Below, piece after piece: positions 1-5,584 of a DNA stretch of 5,978 nt. Source of the stretch: an uncultured Oscillospiraceae bacterium (lineage in GTDB: Bacteria; Bacillota; Clostridia; Oscillospirales; Oscillospiraceae). Made by a program: the position numbers and the translations under genes. The DNA lies in NCBI GenBank assembly GCA_934623545.1, contig CAKTVN010000105.1, positions 1 to 5,978 on the forward strand, in the 5' to 3' direction. Position 1 is the stretch's first letter; each line of letters opens with the position of its first letter. The notes below the pieces were generated by a model. It was not told the DNA's origin, searched no databases, and was given only the letters and a program-made list of their open reading frames with translations.

Positions 1-1
1 C

Positions 2-355
2 GGCTCCAACAAGACTGCCGTTGAGCTGGCCGGTATCCGCACGAAGCGCTACATCGTGGCAGCGTACGTCATCTCCGGTATCATGTCCGCATTTGCGGGT
101 CTGTGGCTCTGCTGCCGTACCTCCACGGCGAGCGCGGTGCTCGGCAAGGGGTCTGAGCTGAACGCGGTCGCGGCGTGCGTCCTTGGCGGCGCGAGCCTGT
201 CCGGTGGACGCGGCAGCGTGCTGAAGACGGTTGTCGGTGCACTTTGCTTGGCCATGATCGGCAACATCATGAACCTGCTTGGCGTCGGCGCGTACACACA
301 GGAAATTGTGCAGGGCGTGCTCATCATCCTCGCGGTTCTGATGTACGGTCTGTAA
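2..355 (+). CDS. Sugar ABC transporter permease, RbsC/AraH family (C-terminal part, 5' truncated)
   Basis: This is the last 117 residues of an inner-membrane permease of the ribose/xylose/galactose-type ABC importers (BPD_transp_2 family), which form the channel for a sugar delivered by a periplasmic or lipoprotein binding protein. The reading frame is open from base 2 and begins GSNKTAVELAGI, which resembles the cytoplasmic loop 'G.N..AA.LSGI' of RbsC homologues. A hydrophobic helix follows at about residues 17-38. The family signature loop LGKGSELNAVAACVLGG then SLSGGRGSV lies at about residues 47-73. Two further hydrophobic segments occupy about 74-96 and 101-117, and the protein ends just after the last helix, as is usual. 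The start and most membrane helices lie upstream of the window. The sugar specificity cannot be read from this part. It is the upstream member of the block, so the downstream enzymes probably act on the imported compound. Confidence 0.93.
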   Translation, partial: GSNKTAVELAGIRTKRYIVAAYVISGIMSAFAGLWLCCRTSTASAVLGKGSELNAVAACVLGGASLSGGRGSVLKTVVGALCLAMIGNIMNLLGVGAYTQEIVQGVLIILAVLMYGL

Positions 356-366
356 GAAACACAACG

Positions 367-400
367 GCAGCATAGGCTGCGGCGCCGGGCTCCGGCGCCG
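367..400 (+). other. Two adjacent stem-loops in the spacer after the permease gene
   Basis: The spacer between the permease stop and the next gene contains two abutting inverted repeats. The first is GCAGC (367-371), loop ATAG, GCTGC (376-380). The second is a perfect 9-bp stem, CGGCGCCGG (380-388), loop GCT, CCGGCGCCG (392-400). The two share base 380, so they may not both form fully at once. No run of T follows, so this is not a classical intrinsic terminator. It could set a drop in expression between transporter and enzymes by partial termination, or protect the 3' end of the upstream transcript. The structure is seen in the sequence; the role is inferred. Confidence 0.6.
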
Positions 401-413
401 TGCGCGGGAAATC

Positions 414-420
414 AGGGAAG
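414..420 (+). promoter_or_regulatory. Ribosome binding site deciding the start of the M20 hydrolase gene
   Basis: AGGGAAG lies 6 bases before the ATG at 427. The reading frame is also open further upstream to a GTG at 400, but that codon overlaps the last base of the GC-rich stem-loop and has no Shine-Dalgarno sequence. The ATG at 427 is therefore the preferred start. Confidence 0.7.
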
Positions 421-426
421 AAAATC

Positions 427-1719
427 ATGACAAAGACAGAATTTGCAAAACAGATTTCAGCTTGCGTGGAGCAGAACAAGGATCGCTTGATCGAGCTCTG
501 CGAGCGCCTCATCAATGTGGAAAGCGTCACGGGCAACGAGTATGACGTCCAGCAGGAGGTCATCCGCATCATGTCGGAGATCGGCATGGACATCGATGCG
601 TGGGAGCCGGATGACGCGGAAATGCGCGCCTGCCCGTATTTTGCGGAGACAGGCGAGAGCTTCCGGCATCGGCCGGTCGTTGCGGGTGTGCTGAAGGGCT
701 CTGCCCCGGCGCGCGGCAAGAGCCTTCTGGTCAATGGTCATGTGGACGTGGTCACGCCGGAGCCGCTGGAAAAATGGACGCGCGACCCGTTCCATGCGTA
801 TATCGAGGATGGAAAGCTCTACGGACGCGGCGCGTCGGATATGAAGTCCGGCGTGGCAGTGGCGCTGTTTTGTGCGGAGCTGCTGAAAAAGCAGTTCGGC
901 GGGACGTTTGGCGATGTGACGATCGTTTCGGTTCCCGGCGAAGAGAACGGCGGAAATGGCACAGTGGCACAGGTTCTGCGCGGATACAACCATGCGGACG
1001 GCGCGCTCTTCCCGGAACCGACGTCGAACATGATCCAGCCCGCGCACCGCGGCGCTGCGTTCTGGCGCATCCATCTCGAGGGCAAAGCATCGCACGGCGG
1101 CACGAAGTATAAGGGAGTTTCGGCCGTGGAAAAGGGCATCAAGGTCGTTCAGGCGCTGGGCCGGCTGGAGCAGGAACGCAATGAGCAGATTTGCTCGAAG
1201 AACATTTATTATAAGGACTATCCGCTTTCCGCGCCCGTGACGGTCGGCATTTTTCAGGGCGGTCAGTTCACCAGCGGCGTGCCGGAGACCTGCATGATTG
1301 AGGGCTGCATCGAGTATGTGCCCGGCGAGCACAGCAAAGAGGTCGCCGCGTCGTTTGAAAAGGCCGTTCAGGGTGCCTGCGCGGGCGATGAATGGATGCT
1401 GGCGCATCCGCCGAAGGTGGAATGGTTCGGTCTGATGTATGATCCAGCGGAGACCGATCTCAGTGATCCCGTCGTGCAGACGGCGGAGGAGTCGTTCCGG
1501 CAGATCACCGGTCGCGAGCCGCAGATCAATGGCTTCGAGGCCGGAACGGACATGCGGGTGCTGAAAAATAATTATGGCGTACCGGGATTCATTTTTGGTG
1601 CGGGTGCGCTGGCCATGGCGCATGCGCCGAATGAATATGTAGAAATCAAAAAGCTGATTGAAAACGCAAAAGTGACGGCCATGTTTATGGCCAACTGGTG
1701 CGGCGTTGAGGAGGATTGA
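427..1719 (+). CDS. M20-family metallo-hydrolase (ArgE/DapE/carboxypeptidase-type deacylase or peptidase)
   Basis: A 430-residue cytosolic di-metal hydrolase of the M20 family, whose members cleave amide bonds in N-acyl amino acids, N-succinyl-diaminopimelate, dipeptides and similar compounds. Nearly every expected active-site element is visible: GHVDVV with metal ligand H105 and supporting D107; GRGASDMKSG with bridging D138; PGEENGG with general base E172 and ligand E173; PEPT with ligand E197; and AHAPNEYV with ligand H399 near the C-terminus. SHGG (H223) begins the inserted dimerisation ('lid') domain, about residues 205-325, and usually contributes to the partner subunit's active site. 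Length is normal for the family and no signal peptide is seen. The start is set by AGGGAAG before ATG 427. The stop lies 2 bases before the ATG of the aminotransferase gene, so the two are tightly coupled. Family membership is firm, but the substrate is not readable. Its neighbours suggest release of an amino compound that the aminotransferase then deaminates (inference), rather than a housekeeping arginine or lysine biosynthesis role. Confidence 0.93.
   Translation: MTKTEFAKQISACVEQNKDRLIELCERLINVESVTGNEYDVQQEVIRIMSEIGMDIDAWEPDDAEMRACPYFAETGESFRHRPVVAGVLKGSAPARGKSLLVNGHVDVVTPEPLEKWTRDPFHAYIEDGKLYGRGASDMKSGVAVALFCAELLKKQFGGTFGDVTIVSVPGEENGGNGTVAQVLRGYNHADGALFPEPTSNMIQPAHRGAAFWRIHLEGKASHGGTKYKGVSAVEKGIKVVQALGRLEQERNEQICSKNIYYKDYPLSAPVTVGIFQGGQFTSGVPETCMIEGCIEYVPGEHSKEVAASFEKAVQGACAGDEWMLAHPPKVEWFGLMYDPAETDLSDPVVQTAEESFRQITGREPQINGFEAGTDMRVLKNNYGVPGFIFGAGALAMAHAPNEYVEIKKLIENAKVTAMFMANWCGVEED
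1708..1714 (+). promoter_or_regulatory. Ribosome binding site of the aminotransferase gene, inside the end of the hydrolase gene
   Basis: GAGGAGG sits within the last codons of the M20 gene and 7 bases before ATG 1722. It decides between ATG 1722 and an in-frame TTG at 1716, which is too close to this site to be used. The position suggests translational coupling of hydrolase and aminotransferase. Confidence 0.8.
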
Positions 1720-1721
1720 CG

Positions 1722-3140
1722 ATGTGCAAAGAAAACTGTACAATGTGCGGTAAGGCCTGTGGCGAGCTGCGTGAGCTGCCGGGCAAGAAGTCGGAAGAAC
1801 TGAAAAAAGACCTGATGAAGTATGAATCCGGCGGCACCTACTGGCGCGCCGTGTTCGACCATGGCAATAAGATTCCCATTTTCGAGCGCCAGAGTGGCGT
1901 TCGCCAGTGGGACGCCGACGGCAATGAATATATCGATACTTATGGACCGTTTGCGGCCTCCTGCCTTGGACATACGCCGGATGTCGTCATCGACGAGGTC
2001 TATAAGCAGGCCAAGACGATGATGCACGTCGCTGATATGCCGACGCGTCCGCGCGCGGAGCTGGTCAAGGAGCTGGCCAGCATCGCTCCGGCTGGCATGG
2101 ATCCCGTGATCCATACCGAGATCGGCGGCAGCGCGGCGGTTGAGATGGCGCTGCAGATTGCGGAATACCATACGCCCGATCCCCAGCACGGCATCATCTC
2201 CTATTACGGCGGCTACCACGGCAGAATGTCTGCGGGTCTGACCGCAACGCCCTGTGCCTACTACCGTGAAAAGGTTCCTACCATCAAGAACGACTTTACG
2301 CGGATTCCGTTCCCGTATTGCTATCGCTGCTTCTATGGTCGCGAGTATCCGAACTGCGATATGTTCTGTCTGAAAGCGCTGCGCAGCATGTTCACCACGC
2401 CGGAGTGCGGTCTGTACGACCCCGCGACGAAGACGAACCTCGTCTCGACACTGATTGTGGAGCCCGCGCAGTTCCATGGCGGCGGCGTGTACGCGCCGAA
2501 GGAATATTTCAAGGGTGTGCGGGAAATCTGCGACGAGTTCGGCATCGTGTTCATCGCGGACGAGATTGCCATTGGCATGGGCCGTACCGGCAAGTGGTGG
2601 TGCATTGAAAACTATGACGTCGTGCCTGACCTGATCACGACCTCCAAGGCCCTGTCCGGCGGCGTTTGGCCGCTGTCCGCAGTCATCGGTAAGCGCGAGA
2701 TCATGGAATCTTGGGCGCAGAAGCCGGACAAGCACATGGGCACTTGGCATGGCAACGCGCTCGGCTGCCGCGCGGCAACCGTAACGATTCAGGAGCTGAA
2801 GCGGCAGAATATGCTCGAGCAGGTCTCTGCACGCGGCAAGTATTTCAAGGATGCTCTGCTACAATTGCAGAAGAAGCACCGACTCATCGGCATTGTGGAG
2901 GGCATGGGTCTTGGCCTCGGCATCGAGCTGGTCAAGGACCGCAAGACGAAGGAGCCTGCCGCCGAAGAGACGAGCTACATTGTCAATCGTGCGCTGGAGT
3001 ATGGCGTTCTCATCAACCTGTCCAGCTATTTTGGCAACCGCATGACGTTTATGCCGCCCTATGTCATCACGGAGGCGGACATCGACAAGGTGATCGAAGT
3101 GCTGGATCGCTGCCTGACCGAGGCAGAAGAGAAGTTCTGA
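1722..3140 (+). CDS. Class III PLP-dependent aminotransferase with cysteine clusters
   Basis: A 472-residue fold-type I aminotransferase of class III (ornithine/GABA/acetylornithine aminotransferase family), which moves an amino group from an omega-amine, amino acid or amino sugar to a keto acid. Visible landmarks: PLP-phosphate loop GGSAAVE (135-141), ring-stacking region YHGR (165-168), VEP (246-248), FIADEI with D280 contacting the pyridine nitrogen, TTSKALSGG with Schiff-base lysine K309, and GTWHGNALG (340-348), which replaces the commoner GTYGGNP. Two cysteine groups stand out: C2, C6, C9 and C13 in an N-terminal extension of about 30 residues, and C200, C203, C212 and C216 in PYCYRC...NC...C. 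The internal group recalls the cysteines that hold an iron-sulfur cluster in mammalian GABA aminotransferase and similar 'PYCYRC' motifs in bacterial and archaeal relatives (from memory). Start ATG 1722 follows GAGGAGG. Fold and cofactor are firm; the amino donor is unknown. It follows the hydrolase by 2 bases and is separated by a hairpin spacer from the isomerase-fold gene. Confidence 0.94.
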   Translation: MCKENCTMCGKACGELRELPGKKSEELKKDLMKYESGGTYWRAVFDHGNKIPIFERQSGVRQWDADGNEYIDTYGPFAASCLGHTPDVVIDEVYKQAKTMMHVADMPTRPRAELVKELASIAPAGMDPVIHTEIGGSAAVEMALQIAEYHTPDPQHGIISYYGGYHGRMSAGLTATPCAYYREKVPTIKNDFTRIPFPYCYRCFYGREYPNCDMFCLKALRSMFTTPECGLYDPATKTNLVSTLIVEPAQFHGGGVYAPKEYFKGVREICDEFGIVFIADEIAIGMGRTGKWWCIENYDVVPDLITTSKALSGGVWPLSAVIGKREIMESWAQKPDKHMGTWHGNALGCRAATVTIQELKRQNMLEQVSARGKYFKDALLQLQKKHRLIGIVEGMGLGLGIELVKDRKTKEPAAEETSYIVNRALEYGVLINLSSYFGNRMTFMPPYVITEADIDKVIEVLDRCLTEAEEKF

Positions 3141-3146
3141 GAAATT

Positions 3147-3178
3147 GCGCCGGCTCAGCGGATGCGCTGGGTCGGCGC
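3147..3178 (+). other. Long GC-rich stem-loop in the spacer after the aminotransferase gene
   Basis: The arms 3147-3160 (GCGCCGGCTCAGCG) and 3165-3178 (CGCTGGGTCGGCGC) pair along all 14 positions in RNA, 12 Watson-Crick and 2 G-U, around the loop GATG. The G-U pairs favour folding of the + strand transcript. No T-run follows, and the next gene's weak ribosome binding site begins about 11 bases downstream. It may act as an mRNA-stabilising or partially terminating element between the aminotransferase and the isomerase-like gene. The pairing is seen directly; the role is inferred. Confidence 0.65.
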
Positions 3179-3201
3179 GTGCGTATATGGAGTGACAGAA
3201 T

Positions 3202-4536
3202 ATGATGGAATTGAAAATCGGTTTGGTTTGCATTGGGCAGGACGGCGAGCGCAATGACCTCGCCGAGCAGTTCCGCGCGGAGGCCGCAGCAGAGCTTGCA
3301 AAGCGAAATGTGACCGTGGTGAACGCGGAAGACGGCTATACGCTGACGGGCTGCGACGTGCGGGAACAGACGGAAAAGAGCGTCGCGCGCGGCGCAGACG
3401 CAGTGATCTATCTCATTGGCGTGTGGTGTCTTGCAAGCCATGTGGTGGACGCTGTGCGGGAGTTGAAGGTCCCATTTGCGGTGTGGGGCGTGCCGGAACC
3501 GGCGTCGTTCTCGTCTGTCGGCGCGAACGTGGTGCACGGCGCACTGGGCGAGATGGACATCGCACACAAGCTGCTCTACGGCATGCCGAATGACGCGCGC
3601 GTCTATGATGACCTGATCGCGTTTGCGAAGGCTGCGGCGCTGAAGACAAAGCTGGCGCGGCTGCGCATCGGCATGATCGGCGGACGCGCAATCAGCGCGT
3701 ATCCCACGGCAATGGACCCGAACCTCATCAAAAAGGTATTCGGCGCGGAGGTCGAGCATATCGACCAACTCGTGCTGCTGGAAAAGGCACGGAGGGTGCC
3801 TGTGGAGACGTGCGACGCGAAGATCGCGGAGATGCGCGGCAAATATCACTCTGTCGACGTACCAGAGGATATGCTGCGCCGTGCCGTGGCGGTCTATTTT
3901 GCGCTGCGCGAGATCATTGCCGAGCAGGAGCTCGATATGCTGTCGGTCAAGTGCATCGGCGAGTTTATGGACAACTGGGCCTGCTGCTGCATGGGTCTTT
4001 CGATGCTCAATGACGAGGGCTTCGTCTGCAACTGTCAGTGCAACATCAACGCGCTAATCTCCGCCTATCTGCTGGCGACGCTGTCCGGCGCGCCGTGCTT
4101 CTTCGGCGATGTGAACACCGTTCACCGCGACGAGGGCACGATCCGCCTGATTTGCTGCGGCGGTCTGCCCGGAAAGCTGGCGCGGAGCTTCGACGAGGTC
4201 AAGGTCGTGCCGCAGTACGAATACATGGGCGCGGGTCGCGGCGCGTGTACCTATTTCTGCATGAAGCCGGGTCCTGTGACCGTCGGTACGCTGGGCCGCG
4301 ACAGCCACGGCTATGTGATGAACATCGCTGGCGGTACGGCCTATACACAGCCGGATGAGGAGCTTCTGCGGGTGCGCAGCTGGGCACAGGGATTTGTCTG
4401 CCTGAACGGAGACCCGATGCGCTTCTATCAGAATCTGCGCTGCAACCACAGCGTGGTCGGCTACGGAGACTATCGCGACGTTCTGCTGGAGTTCTGCACG
4501 CTGTGCGGCATCCGGCCGGAGCTCTGCGAGGGCTGA
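3202..4536 (+). CDS. L-fucose/L-arabinose isomerase-fold protein, cysteine-rich, with altered metal motif
   Basis: A 444-residue protein resembling the L-fucose isomerase-like family, whose classical members are Mn-dependent aldose-ketose isomerases. The N-terminal part (about 1-150) has the alternating pattern of the first alpha/beta domains, with AVIYLIGVWCLASHVV near 67-82 and PFAVWGVPEP at 91-100. A second Rossmann-like stretch begins at RIGMIGGRA (155-162). SVKCIGEF (E254) matches the catalytic Glu region, SGAPCFFGDV (295-304) a conserved strand, and CNHSVVGYGDY (414-424, H416) the C-terminal His region. The segment that usually reads like E-x-D-x-x-A-L here reads Q279-C280-N281-I-N-A-L, so a metal-binding Asp appears to be Asn. 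There are 21 cysteines, including C261-C263 and the C-x-C-x-C at 276-280. Start: ATG 3202 with GGAG at 3189-3192; ATG 3205 is a close alternative. The oxidoreductase gene follows after 13 bases. Fold fairly sure; isomerase activity uncertain, and a non-isomerase role is possible. Confidence 0.8.
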   Translation: MMELKIGLVCIGQDGERNDLAEQFRAEAAAELAKRNVTVVNAEDGYTLTGCDVREQTEKSVARGADAVIYLIGVWCLASHVVDAVRELKVPFAVWGVPEPASFSSVGANVVHGALGEMDIAHKLLYGMPNDARVYDDLIAFAKAAALKTKLARLRIGMIGGRAISAYPTAMDPNLIKKVFGAEVEHIDQLVLLEKARRVPVETCDAKIAEMRGKYHSVDVPEDMLRRAVAVYFALREIIAEQELDMLSVKCIGEFMDNWACCCMGLSMLNDEGFVCNCQCNINALISAYLLATLSGAPCFFGDVNTVHRDEGTIRLICCGGLPGKLARSFDEVKVVPQYEYMGAGRGACTYFCMKPGPVTVGTLGRDSHGYVMNIAGGTAYTQPDEELLRVRSWAQGFVCLNGDPMRFYQNLRCNHSVVGYGDYRDVLLEFCTLCGIRPELCEG

Positions 4537-4549
4537 GAGAGGAGCGGAA

Positions 4550-5572
4550 ATGAAGCAGTACGGCGTTTTGATCGTGGGGGCCGGATGGGTCTCCAGCGCG
4601 CACATTGCCGCGTTTGAAAAGGACCCGCGCGCGAAGATCGTGGCGATCATGTCCCGCCGGGCCGAGAGCGCGGAGGCGCAGATTCAGACCCATGGGCTGA
4701 CGGATTGCCATATCTATACGGATTACGCACAGGCGCTGGCCGATCCGCGCGTGGATATCGTTGTGATCTGCACGCCGAACGACCTGCACTGTGAGCAGGC
4801 CATCGCGGCAGCACGCGCGGGAAAACACCTGCTCATTGAAAAGCCCGCCGCGCTCCAATGGGAGGATGCACAGCGGATGGCGAAGGAGATTGAGGCGGCG
4901 GGCGTGCGCTCGTTGGTGGGCTACGTGCTGCATTTCAACGGTCTGTTTGAAACGGTCAAGAATTTGCAGGAGAAGTTCTTCGGCGAAATCCAATACGCCG
5001 AGACGGACTATTTCCATCGGGTCGAGGACGACATTCCCTGCTATCACTGGAACCGGACAGAGAAGGTGGGCGGCAGCTCGCTGCTCGCCGGTGGCTGCCA
5101 CGCGGTGGACGCAATGCGCTGGTTCATGCAGGAGGACGTGGTGAGCGTCTATGCGCAGTCGGCAAGGATCCGGGACGATTTTGAATTTCCCGGGACAACG
5201 GTTGTGCTGCTCCGTTTCAAGAGCGGCAAGATCGCAAAGGTCGGCAGCAGCTATGATTTCATCTCGCCCTACGTCTTCAATCTCCGTCTCTGCGGCACAA
5301 AGGGCACGCTCTGGAACGACAAGCTCTGGTCGCCGGAGGAAATCTCGGGTCAGCTGGACTATGTGACACTGCCGGTCACACTGCCGAACAGCGCCGACGT
5401 TTCGCACCATCCATTCCCGCAGCAGGCGTCGCACCTGCTCGACTGCATCGAGCAGGGTGTGGAGACCAACTGCCCGATGTCGGACGCGCTGAAAACACAG
5501 GAAGTCATCGCAGCGGCGGATATCTCGGCGCGCACTGGTCAGCCAATCTCGCTGCCGCTGCCGCGAATTTGA
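4550..5572 (+). CDS. Gfo/Idh/MocA-family NAD(P)-dependent sugar oxidoreductase
   Basis: A 340-residue cytosolic dehydrogenase of the glucose-fructose oxidoreductase / inositol dehydrogenase / MocA family, which oxidises or reduces hydroxyl or keto groups on sugars, inositols and related polyols. The N-terminal Rossmann domain (about 1-122) shows the dinucleotide loop VGAGWVSSAH (G10-x-G12), a strand ending VVICTPN at 71-77, and the family hallmark EKP (97-99) with catalytic or binding K98. The C-terminal alpha/beta domain carries GGCHAVDAMRWF (181-192), where D187 and H184 lie in the usual active-site helix. Length is typical. AGAGGAG at 4538-4544 precedes ATG 4550 by 5 bases, and the isomerase-fold gene stops 13 bases upstream, indicating one transcript. 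The substrate cannot be read from sequence; the neighbours imply a sugar or aminosugar-derived compound (inference). Confidence 0.94.
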   Translation: MKQYGVLIVGAGWVSSAHIAAFEKDPRAKIVAIMSRRAESAEAQIQTHGLTDCHIYTDYAQALADPRVDIVVICTPNDLHCEQAIAAARAGKHLLIEKPAALQWEDAQRMAKEIEAAGVRSLVGYVLHFNGLFETVKNLQEKFFGEIQYAETDYFHRVEDDIPCYHWNRTEKVGGSSLLAGGCHAVDAMRWFMQEDVVSVYAQSARIRDDFEFPGTTVVLLRFKSGKIAKVGSSYDFISPYVFNLRLCGTKGTLWNDKLWSPEEISGQLDYVTLPVTLPNSADVSHHPFPQQASHLLDCIEQGVETNCPMSDALKTQEVIAAADISARTGQPISLPLPRI

Positions 5573-5584
5573 AGGAGGAACACT

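Noticed and set aside
400..426. Upstream GTG start for the M20 hydrolase
   Set aside because: It begins at the last base of a stable stem-loop and has no ribosome binding site. ATG 427 has AGGGAAG at good spacing.
1716..1721. TTG start for the aminotransferase overlapping the hydrolase stop
   Set aside because: The Shine-Dalgarno GAGGAGG ends at 1714, leaving almost no spacer to TTG 1716. ATG 1722 is correctly spaced.
457..1743. Minus-strand open frame of 428 codons antisense to the M20 hydrolase
   Set aside because: The + strand gene has a complete set of catalytic motifs. The antisense translation has none and is rich in Arg and His.
1572..2750. Minus-strand open frame of 392 codons antisense to the hydrolase end and the aminotransferase
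   Set aside because: It overlaps two strongly supported genes and shows no domain, so it is a shadow frame.
3145..3190. Possible promoter in the second spacer (TTGCGC and TATATG)
   Set aside because: The two boxes are about 33 bases apart, far from the usual 17, and the hairpin lies between them. No support for an internal promoter.
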